A DNA stretch of 64,000 nucleotides from Lewinella sp. JB7. GTDB taxonomy: Bacteria; Bacteroidota; Bacteroidia; Chitinophagales; Saprospiraceae. Position 1 is the stretch's first letter; each line of letters begins with the position of its first letter. The translations under genes were made by a program, and so were the position numbers. The notes beneath the pieces were generated by a model. That model searched no databases. It worked only from the letters and a program-made list of their open reading frames with translations, and was not told where the DNA came from. Of this stretch, positions 53,251-62,362 are shown one piece after another. Location of the stretch: the NCBI RefSeq assembly GCF_024297185.1, contig NZ_JANCTD010000005.1, positions 345,282 to 409,281 of the forward strand, written 5' to 3'.

Positions 53251-53670
53251 CACCAAATGACTAACCGCCTAACGTACTATTGCCTAATCCCCCCTACCAG
53301 CTACCATATTACCACACCAAACATCTACAAAACCACACCCCGCCAAATGACTAACCGCCTAACGCACTATTGCCTAATCCCTCCTACCAGCTACCATATT
53401 ACCACACCAAACATCTACAAAACCACCCCCCCCACCAAATGACTAACTGCCTAAAGTACTATTGCCTAATCCCTCCTACCAGCTACCATATTATCACACC
53501 AAACATCTACAAAACCACCCCCCGCTAAATGACTAACCGCCTAACGCACTAATCGACTAACCCCCTTACCACACTACCAGCTACCATACTACCCCCTACC
53601 ATACATCTAAAAAAAACCACCCCCCACCTAAAGACTAACCGACTAACGTACTAACCCCCTAACCCCCCCC
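53251..53670. repeat. Four 90-92 bp tandem units ending in ACTAACCG repeats
   Basis: CACCAAATGACTAACCGCCT-like starts occur at 53,251, 53,341, 53,433 and about 53,523 (periods 90, 92 and 90), each followed by AACGCACTATTGCCTAATCC, CTACCAGCTACCATATTACC and CCAAACATCTACAAAACCAC. The tail to 53,670 is ACTAACCGACTAACG-type. On the minus strand these read GGTTAGT-like, i.e. sense to the leftward gene starting at 53,673. Confidence 0.85.
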
Positions 53671-53672
53671 CT

Positions 53673-54485
53673 CTACAGCTTCACCACCATCCCCAAATTT
53701 ACCCGACCGCTTTTCCCGATGTACTCCCCGCCGAGGACGTAGGCTCCGCCGAGAACGAAGCCGGCCCACTTGACGACGGGAACGTACACCGTGCCGCCCA
53801 CCCTCCGCCAGCTGCTGCCGGTACCGGCCGTAGCGGTCTGGACGGCCGTGCCGCTTTCGAGGGCCGTGATGAACTCCACCCAACCCTCTACGTAGACGTA
53901 CTTAGTACCGTAGCCGGTACGCAGGAGCACGGGCCAGCTCGACCGGCTTTCGGGAGCGAACTGGAAGTCGATGCCCGACTGCGCGTGCAGGAAGAAGCCG
54001 CTATCGAACTGGTACTGATACACTAACCTACCCTGGAAGACGGTCGCCCGCTGACCGAGCGCGGCAATGCCCGTCGTCTCGTAGCTGCCGACCGGGAAAC
54101 TCAGGCCGATGGCCGTGAACACCCGCTGGTTGCCGGAGGCACCGCGCAAGTCGAGATTCATGTACTTGATCCAGAGGGAAGCATCCTGCAGACTGCCCGG
54201 GCGGTCGTTGGTGCGCATATAGGGCAGGGTAGCGACCAGCGAGGTCTGATCGTTCAGGCCCGCTTCCACGAAGAGGCTGTAGCTGGTCGTGGTGACCTCC
54301 CGGTCTTCGGGGGTGCCGTCCTGCCCGAAATAGGTGGTGTAGGTCTCCCGGCTATACGCGGGGGCTACGGCAATTTCCCCCTTCGGCGTGGGAAAGCCAC
54401 TGATGGGACCCTGACCGAATAAGCCGGCAACGCAGCAGAGGAAGCCGGCGAGGAGCGGCAGGCGACCAGTAAATTTTTTTTTCAT
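53673..54485 (-). CDS. Outer-membrane protein, transporter/meta-pathway-like barrel
   Basis: 270 residues. Signal peptide cleaved near residue 24 (AGLFGQ). A series of short amphipathic strands (RETYTTYFGQ, TSYSLFVEAGLNDQTSLVATLP, SGFFLHAQSGIDFQFA, YVEGWVEFITALES) gives a small 12- to 14-strand barrel of the kind annotated as transporter or MetA-pathway phenol-degradation protein. The substrate is unknown. The gene starts 38 nt from the divergent mannosyltransferase, and its stop borders the 90-bp repeats. Confidence 0.72.
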   Translation of the reverse strand: MKKKFTGRLPLLAGFLCCVAGLFGQGPISGFPTPKGEIAVAPAYSRETYTTYFGQDGTPEDREVTTTSYSLFVEAGLNDQTSLVATLPYMRTNDRPGSLQDASLWIKYMNLDLRGASGNQRVFTAIGLSFPVGSYETTGIAALGQRATVFQGRLVYQYQFDSGFFLHAQSGIDFQFAPESRSSWPVLLRTGYGTKYVYVEGWVEFITALESGTAVQTATAGTGSSWRRVGGTVYVPVVKWAGFVLGGAYVLGGEYIGKSGRVNLGMVVKL

Positions 54486-54523
54486 ACCCGTATCCTATCT
54501 TTGGCGCCTCAATCGAACCCCTC

Positions 54524-55237
54524 TTGAGCGACAGCCTGGTCATTATTCCCACCTACAACGAGCGCGAGAACATCGGACGTATGGTGGAAACCGTCTTTGG
54601 GTTGTCGCAGCCTTTTCACCTGCTGGTGGTCGACGATGGTTCACCGGACGGTACCGCCGACATCGTCCGCGAATTGCAGCTAAATTACCCCGCCGAACTG
54701 CATCTGCTCGAACGATCGGGTAAGTTAGGACTGGGAACGGCCTACCTCGACGGTTTCCGGTGGGGACTGGAGCGCCCGGAAAGGTACCAGTACTTCTTCG
54801 AGATGGACGCCGACTTCAGCCATACGCCGGCCGATCTTCTACGCCTGCGTGCCGCCTGCCACGACGGTCCGGGTGACGTGGCCGTCGGGAGCCGCTACGT
54901 CCGCGGGGGAAGCGTGGAAAACTGGCCGATGGACCGGATCATTCTTTCCTACGGAGCCAGTCTCTACACCCGCATCGTCACCTGGATGCCGGTAAAGGAC
55001 CCGACTGCCGGGTTCATGTGCTACTCGCGCCCGGTGTTGGAGGCCATGGATTTCAGCAAGATCCGCTTCATCGGCTACGCCTTCCAGATCGAGATGAAGT
55101 ATACGGCCCGTAAGCTCGGGTTCCGCATCGTGGAGGTCCCCATCACCTTCACCGACCGGGTAGCCGGAAAGAGCAAGATGCACAAGTCCATTATCCGCGA
55201 AGCGGTTCTCGGCGTCCTGAGTCTGCGGTTCCGGTAA
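54524..55237 (+). CDS. Polyprenol-phosphate mannosyltransferase-like GT2
   Basis: 237 residues with a TTG start 20 nt after a TATCTTTG box (54,496-54,503). GT-A fold with IIPTYNERENIG near 7, VVDDGSPDGTA near 35 and DADFSHTPADLL near 91, the DPM1/DPMS signature order. It makes a polyprenyl-phosphate sugar (mannose or glucose) on the cytoplasmic side for protein or lipid glycosylation. The form here lacks the C-terminal membrane domain of the longer type. Its stop is 5 nt from that of the convergent glycosidase. Confidence 0.88.
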   Translation: MSDSLVIIPTYNERENIGRMVETVFGLSQPFHLLVVDDGSPDGTADIVRELQLNYPAELHLLERSGKLGLGTAYLDGFRWGLERPERYQYFFEMDADFSHTPADLLRLRAACHDGPGDVAVGSRYVRGGSVENWPMDRIILSYGASLYTRIVTWMPVKDPTAGFMCYSRPVLEAMDFSKIRFIGYAFQIEMKYTARKLGFRIVEVPITFTDRVAGKSKMHKSIIREAVLGVLSLRFR

Positions 55238-55242
55238 ACCGG

Positions 55243-57039
55243 CTACCGCCGCTCAATCAGGCAGGCCCAGTCACCCTCGCCGGGAGGCACCAGGCTCACC
55301 TGGCCGTCATCGGCGCGCACGAGTTCGCCGTGATCGATCAGGTCCCCGCCCTTGCGCGGATCGTACCACCGCACGGTAAATTCCCCCTCGGTTCCGCTCA
55401 GGTCGAGGGTAGCCGGTCGCCCGAGGGGCGTAAACACTACGTACAGCTCCCCCTCTTTGGCGAAGCAGAACTGGTCGGATCCCTCCAGGAGTTCGTTGCG
55501 GGTGACCATGTCCGCGAACGGCAGGTGGCGCTCGAAAAAGCGGCGGGCGTGGGTGGTCCACCGGTAGGCGCGGTCGCGGCTGCGCCAGTCTTCCAGGTTG
55601 AGGTCGTTGTGGGGATTGCGGGCACCGTAGTACCATTCCACTCCGCCGCCACCCGCCATGAGGTTGCCCCAGAGGGTGAAGGCGCGTAGACTGTCCTGAT
55701 TGTTGAGGGGAGCGTTGGCATCGGGGTCCAGTCCACGCCACCAGGGGCCGACCTCGTCGACGGTCATAATCCAGGGGGCGCCCGCCGATGCGGATAGACT
55801 GAGCCACTTCCGGGTCACCTCGTTGGCCGAGTAAGGATTGCCGAGTTGTAAAGACAGACCACCTAAGTCCTGGTTGCCGAGCAGGGGTTCGTAGATTTCA
55901 GTTATGCCCTCATCACCCGGATGCGTGTGCAGGACCACGTAGTTGCGGTAGGGGTCGTGCTCGGCAAACCAGGCGATCACGTCGCGCTGCTGCCGGTTGT
56001 CCTGGAAGGATTCCGACCAAGAGTTAGGGCCATTTTCTTCGCCGAGGTTCCAGGTGACGGCCCGGTGGTGACCGAAGCGTGCGACCAGCTCGCGGAAGTA
56101 AAGCCGGCGCAGGGGGCCGGTATCCCCGCCGTCGAGTAGCGTTTCGTTCTCCGTCTCGTTCAGTACGAAGTGGAGCATCATGCCCAGACTGTCGGCGTGA
56201 TCGAAGACGATCTCCCACTGGGCGAGTTTGCTCACGTCAAAGCGATCGTGCACGTCGTGACTGACGTAAGGCCACACGTCCCGTCCGTCGCCGTTGATGT
56301 TCATCGTCAGGAAGTAGATGCTATTGACGCCGGTGGATGCCAGGTAATTGAGGCCGCCGATCAGTCCCTTACCCTTGCCGTTCCCCCAGTCGGGATCGCT
56401 GCCGCCGTAGTCCCGCAGGTGAGCGGAATAGGTATGAAGACCCTCGGTGGTGCTTTCTCCGGCACGGAAATTTTCGTCGTGGCGGTAGGTGCCGTCGAAG
56501 TCCGCATACGCCAGGAGGTTTTCCGGACTGTCTACCCCGCCCTTAAGGAAATAATCCCCGCTTTCCGCCCACCGCAGGTAGCGGGGGTGGTCGCGGATGA
56601 GTCGGCCGGTCTCTCCCGGTCGGGGGTCGCCGACAAAGAAGGCCCCGGCATAGCGTTCCACCGTCTTGCCGGCTCCTGCGTCCCCGCCCAGGTAAGCGCT
56701 GTCGGCCCGCACCAGCTGTCCTTCGTAGGTCCATTCTCCCGTCAGGTCGGGTCGGAAGCGTACCTGCCACTGGTTACCGGCTTCGGCACCCGTCTGTGCG
56801 GCATTACCGTCGGCCGCGTAATAGCCCGGTACGGTGATCGTACGATCTCCGTTGGTGAAGGTGACATCGAGTCGGTAATCCACGAAGGGGTTGTCCGCGG
56901 CCTGCTCACTCGTTTGCGGCCCGGGAAAGGAGAGCGTCATCTTTTCCCACTTCGCGACGTCGGGGTGGGTGGGCGTGAAGGTGGTACGACATCCCCCCCA
57001 GAGGAGGACGAGGAGAGACAGCAGACTGATTAAGCGCAC
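55243..57039 (-). CDS. DUF5060/DUF4038-type glycoside hydrolase lipoprotein
   Basis: 598 residues. Lipoprotein signal with cysteine near 17 (LLWGGCRTT). A DUF5060 beta-domain (about 25-125) precedes a TIM-barrel-like catalytic region with WNLGEENGPNSWSESF near 335 holding a probable catalytic glutamate, and a C-terminal Ig-like domain. Relatives are putative polysaccharide or glycosaminoglycan hydrolases. Exact substrate unknown. It is 12 nt upstream of the S9 peptidase gene, which is transcribed in the same direction before it, so the two may share a transcript. Confidence 0.8.
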   Translation of the reverse strand: MRLISLLSLLVLLWGGCRTTFTPTHPDVAKWEKMTLSFPGPQTSEQAADNPFVDYRLDVTFTNGDRTITVPGYYAADGNAAQTGAEAGNQWQVRFRPDLTGEWTYEGQLVRADSAYLGGDAGAGKTVERYAGAFFVGDPRPGETGRLIRDHPRYLRWAESGDYFLKGGVDSPENLLAYADFDGTYRHDENFRAGESTTEGLHTYSAHLRDYGGSDPDWGNGKGKGLIGGLNYLASTGVNSIYFLTMNINGDGRDVWPYVSHDVHDRFDVSKLAQWEIVFDHADSLGMMLHFVLNETENETLLDGGDTGPLRRLYFRELVARFGHHRAVTWNLGEENGPNSWSESFQDNRQQRDVIAWFAEHDPYRNYVVLHTHPGDEGITEIYEPLLGNQDLGGLSLQLGNPYSANEVTRKWLSLSASAGAPWIMTVDEVGPWWRGLDPDANAPLNNQDSLRAFTLWGNLMAGGGGVEWYYGARNPHNDLNLEDWRSRDRAYRWTTHARRFFERHLPFADMVTRNELLEGSDQFCFAKEGELYVVFTPLGRPATLDLSGTEGEFTVRWYDPRKGGDLIDHGELVRADDGQVSLVPPGEGDWACLIERR

Positions 57040-57051
57040 GGAAGGGGGTGG

Positions 57052-59454
57052 TTATTTAGACAAACTTACGGTTTGCCGTTCACCCTGTCGGTGGTCCCTG
57101 CCCGGGTAGGTGGGGTGGCTGCCGTACATACCCATCCAGCGGTGCATTTCCCAGAGCACGTGCAGGATGCTTTCTTCGGCCGCGTAACCGTGGTCCTCGT
57201 AGGGCAGCAGACACAGGCGTGCGGTCTTGCCTAGATTATCCAGGGCGGTGAACATGCGCTTCGACTGCACGGGATAGGTGCCGCTGTTGCTGTCGTCTTC
57301 CCCGTGAATGAGCAGGAGGGGACTGTCAATTTTGTCGGCGTGCACGAAGGGAGACAGGCGCACGTAGGTTTCCGGGACCTGCCAGAAGGTGCGCTCCTCG
57401 GCCTGAAACCCGAAGGGCGTCAGGGTGCGATTGAAGGCTCCGCTACGGGCGATACCCCCGGCAAAGAGGTCGGTATGCGCCAGTAAGTGAGCCGTCATGA
57501 AGGCTCCGTAGCTGTGGCCGCCCACGAAGATGCGCTTCGGATCCGCGACGCCCATATCGACCAGTTTGCGTACCGCGGCCTCGGCGTTCATGCGGACCTG
57601 TTCGATGAAGGTTTCGTTGGGCTCCTCGTCGCCCTCGCCGACGATGGGCATGGCAAAGTCGTCGAAAACCGCGTAACCCACGGCCAGAAAGGGGAGGGGA
57701 GACAGGGGACTGATGCGGCGGAACTGGTGCTTGCTCGTCGTCACCTGCCCGGCCTTGTCGGCGTCCTTATATTCCTGGGGGTAGGCCCACATGAGGATGG
57801 GCAGGGGTGCGTCGGTACCCGCCCGGAAGCCTTCCGGTGTATGCAGTTCGCCGCTGAGCTGCACGCCGTCGGCCCGCTGGTAAGTTACCAGCTCGTAATT
57901 GGTGTGCCGGAGCTGGGGGTAGGGGTGGGGGAAGTTCGTCACACGGATTTCTTCCTTGGTAACCAGGTGGTGCAGGAAGAAATTGGGGCGCTCGTCCGAC
58001 TGCTCGCGGGCCAGCAGGAAGAAGTTGGGATCCTGATCCAGGAAGAACAGGGGACGCTCGAAGTAGGGTGGGGTAGATTCCCACAACCGGGTCTTCTCGT
58101 GGGTCACCAGATTGAAGCCGTCCACGAAGGGTTGGGGGCCGTCGGGACTGTGCCCGTTGCCGACCATCACCAGGGTTTGTCCCTCGTCGCGGGTCAGCAG
58201 GAGGCTGTGGTCGCTGGGCGAGGACACGGTGACCACGCCCCCCGGATCGTTGTAGTTGTCCTCCCAGTTATGATCGAAGAGCACTTCGGGCTCGCGGGAG
58301 GGATCGTCGGGGTACCAACGGCGGGTCACCTGGCGGCGGGAGGCCCATTCCCAGTCGACCGCGATTGCCAAATCGCTCCGACCCCAGCGGAGGGCTCCGA
58401 AGCGCAGGGGTAAGCGAATGCTTTTCTTCGGTTCTCCGGTAAAGGGGGCTTCGAGGTAGTAGAGTTGTTCGCGGTACTCGACGTCGACGCGCGGGTCGCC
58501 CCCGTCGATGGCCTCGGTCCAGTACAACTGAGCGGGGTGATCGCTGCGCCAGTTGAAGCGGCGGGGCTGGGTGATGACCGCTCCGAAGGCCGGCGGAAGG
58601 TGCTCAACGGTAGGGCGGGAGGCCAGTTCCCGGATGGGAAATCCGGCATGATCGAGCAGGAGAACCCGGTCGGCGAATTTGTCGTAGGGTACGTTGAAAC
58701 TGAACGGCTCCACGACGTAGGTGATGACGAAAAATTTACCGTTCGGAGAATCGCCGAGACCGGCGATTATACCGGGTTCGGCCCATTCCCGTTCCTCCCC
58801 CGTATCGAGGCGGTGCAGGTAGAGTTGCCCGGTGGCGTAGTAGCGAAACAGAGCGACGTCGTGGTCGTTCTGCAGCAGATTGGTGTAAGTGCGATTGGCG
58901 CCTTCCTTGCCGGAAGAATCCTGCACATTGGGGCCGGTAGCGGACTCTCCCGGTTCGGGCTTCTTAGCCCCCGGAATGCGGCGCTTGATGAGGAAACGGT
59001 CGTTGCCGATGAAGTCGTAAGGCGCTCCGCCGAGGCTGTTATTGATGTCGTTGTCGCCGACGGCGTAGCACTTCAGCGATTCGCGGTCGGCCGTCCAGAG
59101 CTGCAGCCCATGGTCGGTCACGAAGCAGAAGGCGATGCGGTTGCCGTCGGGCGACCAGGTAAAGTAGCGGAAGTAGCCGTTTTCGGGCAGCCCGATGAAC
59201 TGGCGATCCTGGCCCGTCGACAACCGACGCAGGCGGGGGTTGTGGAACCCACGGGTACCGTAGGGCGTGAAGGAGTCGGGATTGATCTGCCGGCCGGCCA
59301 GTTTTACCTTGGGCTCCTTGAGTTCCTCGATGCCGGGGTACATCGGCCGGTCGGCGATGATGATGTAATCGGGGTCCGGCCCGAAAAGCATGAGGGGGTC
59401 GGGTTTCAGGTTGACCAGATCGGCGATGGCCTCGGGGGGGCGTTGGTAATGCAT
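57052..59454 (-). CDS. Glutamyl-endopeptidase-like S9 family protease
   Basis: 800 residues. A seven-bladed propeller N-terminal part is followed by an alpha/beta-hydrolase protease domain with nucleophile motif GGHSYGA near 652, then SGAFNRTLTPFGFQAEERTFW near 677 (the glutamyl-endopeptidase/CGEP signature), acid Asp in GEDDSNSGT near 727 and His near 762 (YEDHGYA). These enzymes cut after glutamate and aspartate in peptides. No signal peptide is visible, unlike many bacterial members, so it appears cytoplasmic. Its start overlaps by 1 nt the stop of the acidic 118-residue gene. Confidence 0.9.
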   Translation of the reverse strand: MHYQRPPEAIADLVNLKPDPLMLFGPDPDYIIIADRPMYPGIEELKEPKVKLAGRQINPDSFTPYGTRGFHNPRLRRLSTGQDRQFIGLPENGYFRYFTWSPDGNRIAFCFVTDHGLQLWTADRESLKCYAVGDNDINNSLGGAPYDFIGNDRFLIKRRIPGAKKPEPGESATGPNVQDSSGKEGANRTYTNLLQNDHDVALFRYYATGQLYLHRLDTGEEREWAEPGIIAGLGDSPNGKFFVITYVVEPFSFNVPYDKFADRVLLLDHAGFPIRELASRPTVEHLPPAFGAVITQPRRFNWRSDHPAQLYWTEAIDGGDPRVDVEYREQLYYLEAPFTGEPKKSIRLPLRFGALRWGRSDLAIAVDWEWASRRQVTRRWYPDDPSREPEVLFDHNWEDNYNDPGGVVTVSSPSDHSLLLTRDEGQTLVMVGNGHSPDGPQPFVDGFNLVTHEKTRLWESTPPYFERPLFFLDQDPNFFLLAREQSDERPNFFLHHLVTKEEIRVTNFPHPYPQLRHTNYELVTYQRADGVQLSGELHTPEGFRAGTDAPLPILMWAYPQEYKDADKAGQVTTSKHQFRRISPLSPLPFLAVGYAVFDDFAMPIVGEGDEEPNETFIEQVRMNAEAAVRKLVDMGVADPKRIFVGGHSYGAFMTAHLLAHTDLFAGGIARSGAFNRTLTPFGFQAEERTFWQVPETYVRLSPFVHADKIDSPLLLIHGEDDSNSGTYPVQSKRMFTALDNLGKTARLCLLPYEDHGYAAEESILHVLWEMHRWMGMYGSHPTYPGRDHRQGERQTVSLSK

Positions 59455-59810
59455 TAATCTTCTTCGTCCTGATCGTAACTGGCGTCCTGGGTGTCGATCA
59501 CCATATTGGTGATGGTGTAGTCACTAAACTTTTCGAAGTGATTGAAGGCCAGGTTGTCCGGCCAATTGCTGTCGTCTTCCACCCATTCTCCCAGCAGATT
59601 TTCGAGGATGGGGAGGAAATTGTTCTCCAGCCACTCCTCGGCCTCTTCGATCTCGTCAAAATCGGGCATCAGGTACACGGTGGTCAGGTCCGAAGTGTCC
59701 TCGAAGTCGATCTCTTCTTCGATGCTGGCGTCTTCCCGGATGGCCCAGCGCAGCAGGGCTTCACTAGGGGTGACGATGAGGGCGTATCGGTTGATATCGT
59801 ATAATTCCAT
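59454..59810 (-). CDS. Highly acidic small protein coupled to the S9 protease
   Basis: 118 residues, with 35 Asp/Glu against only four Arg/Lys. Patterned as helix (ELYDINRYALIVTPSEALLRW) and acidic segments (EEEIDFEDTSD, DEIEEAEEWLEN), ending DQDEED. No signal peptide. I do not recognise a family. The stop shares a base with the start of the S9 protease gene, so translation is coupled; the acidic surface could make it a substrate-like inhibitor or a chaperone for an enzyme that prefers acidic residues, which is speculation. Confidence 0.7.
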   Translation of the reverse strand: MELYDINRYALIVTPSEALLRWAIREDASIEEEIDFEDTSDLTTVYLMPDFDEIEEAEEWLENNFLPILENLLGEWVEDDSNWPDNLAFNHFEKFSDYTITNMVIDTQDASYDQDEED

Positions 59811-59881
59811 GGGCGAGTCTTATGTGTGTAGGTAAACGTAAGGTACCCTGGGATAAGTTTAGTCATTCCCGCCCCGTCGTT

Positions 59882-60685
59882 TTATTCCTTGCAGGCGGGA
59901 TTGACCCCGAGGACGTAGTTCTCCACTACGCCGATCCGCGGGGCCGCCTCCGCTCCCGCGAAGCCGCTGATGTCCGCGTCCTTTAGCCGGGCGGCGGCGT
60001 AATCCGTCAGTTGGGTGGCCAGGGGTAGGTAGCTCCAGTGCCACCGCTCTTCCTCGTAACCGTTGGGCCGGTCGGGGCCCTTGGCGGTGTACGGCTGACA
60101 GAAGCCGTAAGTTGCCGCGTGCTCGGTGAGCCAGCGGTAGATCCGCTCGCCTTCGCCCTCGGCGAAGTAGCCGTTATTGAGCGCATTGAGGTCTACGTCG
60201 GTACCCCAGTGGTGGCGGCTCGTTCCCGGCATGCTGGAGTAGCGGAGGATGGCCCGGGCCCGGTCGGCGGGATCGGGGTAAGCTTCGTCGGCGCGCTCCC
60301 GGCCCTCCAGTAATCGTTGGCCGTTCCACTTTGCTTCCCAAATCTGCCGCTGGCGGTCGAAGTTGCGGGTGGCAGAGACGATGATCAGCTTGATGCCGTC
60401 GGCGAGGGCGGCGGCGTGCATGCGTTCGAAGGCGGCGTAGGTGTCCCGGTGTAGTACGTAGGGGTCTCCGTCCGTGTACCCGGCGGCAACCTTCACGAAA
60501 TCAGGGTGTTCGGACGGATCGAATTTCCCGGTCAGGAAAGTATAACTGGGAAAGGAGGGTACGCTGTCGTGGACGTCGTAAGGCAGGGGCGCGGGCGCGG
60601 GAGCAACGATGGGCTCCTCGGAGTTTTCCGCCGGACTGGTGCAGCTCAGAAGCACGGAAGCTAGCAGTAAAAGGGTAAGTCTCAT
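59882..60685 (-). CDS. VanY-type D-alanyl-D-alanine carboxypeptidase lipoprotein (M15)
   Basis: 267 residues from the ATG at 60,685. Lipoprotein signal with cysteine near 15 (LLSCTSP). Peptidase M15B motifs are clear: SRHHWGTDVDL near 165 with zinc ligands His and Asp, and EERWHWSYLP near 221 with the third ligand. It trims terminal D-Ala from peptidoglycan peptides in the periplasm. A TATCTTTG box (60,698-60,691) lies 5 nt from the ATG, so it may be leaderless. The 111-bp repeat array starts upstream. Confidence 0.88.
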   Translation of the reverse strand: MRLTLLLLASVLLSCTSPAENSEEPIVAPAPAPLPYDVHDSVPSFPSYTFLTGKFDPSEHPDFVKVAAGYTDGDPYVLHRDTYAAFERMHAAALADGIKLIIVSATRNFDRQRQIWEAKWNGQRLLEGRERADEAYPDPADRARAILRYSSMPGTSRHHWGTDVDLNALNNGYFAEGEGERIYRWLTEHAATYGFCQPYTAKGPDRPNGYEEERWHWSYLPLATQLTDYAAARLKDADISGFAGAEAAPRIGVVENYVLGVNPACKE

Positions 60686-60858
60686 TGGAGCAAAGATAGG
60701 ATAGACCCCGGGTAGGGGCAGAGGATACGTGTCTTGAATGGGAGGTTGCGTCTTGGTCTCGGAGCAAAGATCGCTGGACCTGGAAGTCGCGCAAGAAACA
60801 GCGGTAGCCAAATGGTACATGGTACATTATACCTTGTATATGGTAAATTGTCCCATAC

Positions 60859-61917
60859 GTCTCGGACCGGAGGCCGCTCGACCTATTGCCAAACTCGGCG
60901 TGCAACGCCTCGACCTGCGCCGTACGGTAGCGAAATCTGTGAAAATCCGTGCCCATCTGTGGTGAAACCGTCTCGGACCGGAGGCCGCTCGACCTGAGTA
61001 GTTCATCTCGGCATGCAACGCCTCGACCTGAGCCGTGCGGTAGCGGGATCGGTGAAAATCCGTGCCCATCTGTGGTGAAGCGTCTCGGACCGGAGGCCGC
61101 TCGACCTATTGCCAAAATTGGCGTGCAACGCCTGGACCTGCGCCGTGCGGTAGCGGAATCTGTGAAAATCCGTGGCCATCTGTGGTGAACCCGTCTCGAA
61201 CCGGAAACCACTCGACCTTTTGCCAAACTCGGCGTGCAACGCCTCGACCTGAGCCGTGCGGCAGCGAAATCTGTGAAAATCCGTGCCCATCTGTGGTGAA
61301 GCGTCTCGGACCGGAGGCCGCTCGACCTATCACCAAAATTGGCGTACAACGCCACGATCTGAGCCGTGCGGTAGCGAAATCGGTGAAAATCCGTGCCCAT
61401 CTGTGGTGAAGCGTCTCGGACCGGAGGCCGCTCGACCTATCACCAAAATTGGTGTACAACGCCTCGATCTGAGCCGTGCGGTAGCGAAATCTGTAAAAAT
61501 CCGTGTCCATCTGTGGTGAACCTGTCTCGGACCGGAAGCCGCTCGACCTATTGCCAAACTCGGCGTGCAACGCCTCGACCCGAGCCGAGCGGTAGCGGAA
61601 TCTGTGAAAATCCGTGCCCATCTGTGGTGAACCCGTCTCGGACCGGAGGCCGCTTGACCTATCGCTATTACTCGGCGGGCAACGCCTCGACCCGAGCCGA
61701 GCGGTAGCGGAATCGGTGAAAATCCGTGCCCATCTGTGGTGAAGCGTCTCGGACCGGAGGCCGCTCGACCTATCACCAAAATTGGCGTACAACGCCTCGA
61801 CCTGCGCCGTGCGGTAGCGAAATCTGTAAAAATCCGTGTCCATCTGTGGTGAACCTGTCTCGGACCGGAAACTACTCGACCTTTTGCCAAACTCGGCGTG
61901 CAACGCCTCGACCTGAA
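60859..61917. repeat. Ten-copy 111-bp tandem array
   Basis: Units start with GTCTCGGACCGG (one reads GTCTCGAACCGG) at about 60,859, 60,970, 61,082, 61,193, 61,303, 61,413, 61,524, 61,635, 61,746 and 61,857, so the period is 110-112 bp. Each holds GGCGTGCAACGCC (a hairpin), GTGCGGTAGCGAAATC and GAAAATCCGTGCCCATCTGT. No ordinary gene is visible, although a 37-codon period keeps several frames open on both strands. The last unit runs into the stop codon of the next leftward gene. The same unit in part, inverted, is at 63,698-63,732. Confidence 0.9.
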
Positions 61918-62307
61918 TTATTCCTTAGCTACGACCGCCGAAATCTTCATAAGGAAGTACACCTCGAAACCCGTGTACACCAGGTAAAGCCAGAAGAAGG
62001 GCACGATGAACAGCTTACTGGGCGGTTGCCCCAGCAGGGCATAGGTCACCACCAGCATACCGCAGAGCAACATCTTGACCATGGTAGCGCCCATGAAGAC
62101 ATTGCTGAATAACATCTTGTTCTTTGCTCCCGCGCTCCGCCGCCCGACGAAAAAAAGTCCGACGCAAATGAAGACGAAGAGCAGCAGCGTACCCACCGAA
62201 AAGGCCAGGGCGTAGTCAATGGAGAGGAGGAAGTGACAAACGGCCAGGCCGAGTACGGCCAAGCCGGTAACGGCGGCCAGAAGGACCAAAAAGCGGGAAG
62301 TCTGCAT
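61918..62307 (-). CDS. Four-span membrane protein, AtpI-like candidate
   Basis: 129 residues with about four hydrophobic helices (LVLLAAVTGLAVLGLAVCHFLL, FSVGTLLLFVFICVGLFFV, MVKMLLCGMLVVTYALL, LFIVPFFWLYLVYTGFEVYFL, read in parts). Similar small proteins sit before ATP synthase genes in Bacteroidota as AtpI-like, but no atp genes follow here, so the label is tentative. The last array unit ends at its stop. Confidence 0.55.
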   Translation of the reverse strand: MQTSRFLVLLAAVTGLAVLGLAVCHFLLSIDYALAFSVGTLLLFVFICVGLFFVGRRSAGAKNKMLFSNVFMGATMVKMLLCGMLVVTYALLGQPPSKLFIVPFFWLYLVYTGFEVYFLMKISAVVAKE

Positions 62308-62362
62308 GCGGCAAAAGTACGGTGCGCCCCCCGAATCGACGTCCGCTGACTACCTTCGCGCC

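Noticed and set aside
53002..53442. Complete small gene from the transposase remnant into the repeats
   Set aside because: Only the first 60 codons or so resemble a transposase; the rest is translated tandem repeat (Thr/Pro/Tyr-rich).
53251..53670. CRISPR-like array from four spaced repeats
   Set aside because: The entire 90-92 bp unit is conserved, including what would be spacers.
60501..61903. Long open frames on both strands across the 111-bp array (up to 299 codons)
   Set aside because: The period is 37 codons, so a stop-free unit stays open when repeated. Several frames on both strands are open together, and the peptides (Arg/Ser-rich 37-mers) show no coding-like features.
60859..61917. 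CRISPR array
   Set aside because: The whole 111-bp unit is repeated with scattered changes; there is no short conserved repeat with unrelated spacers, and no cas gene is nearby.
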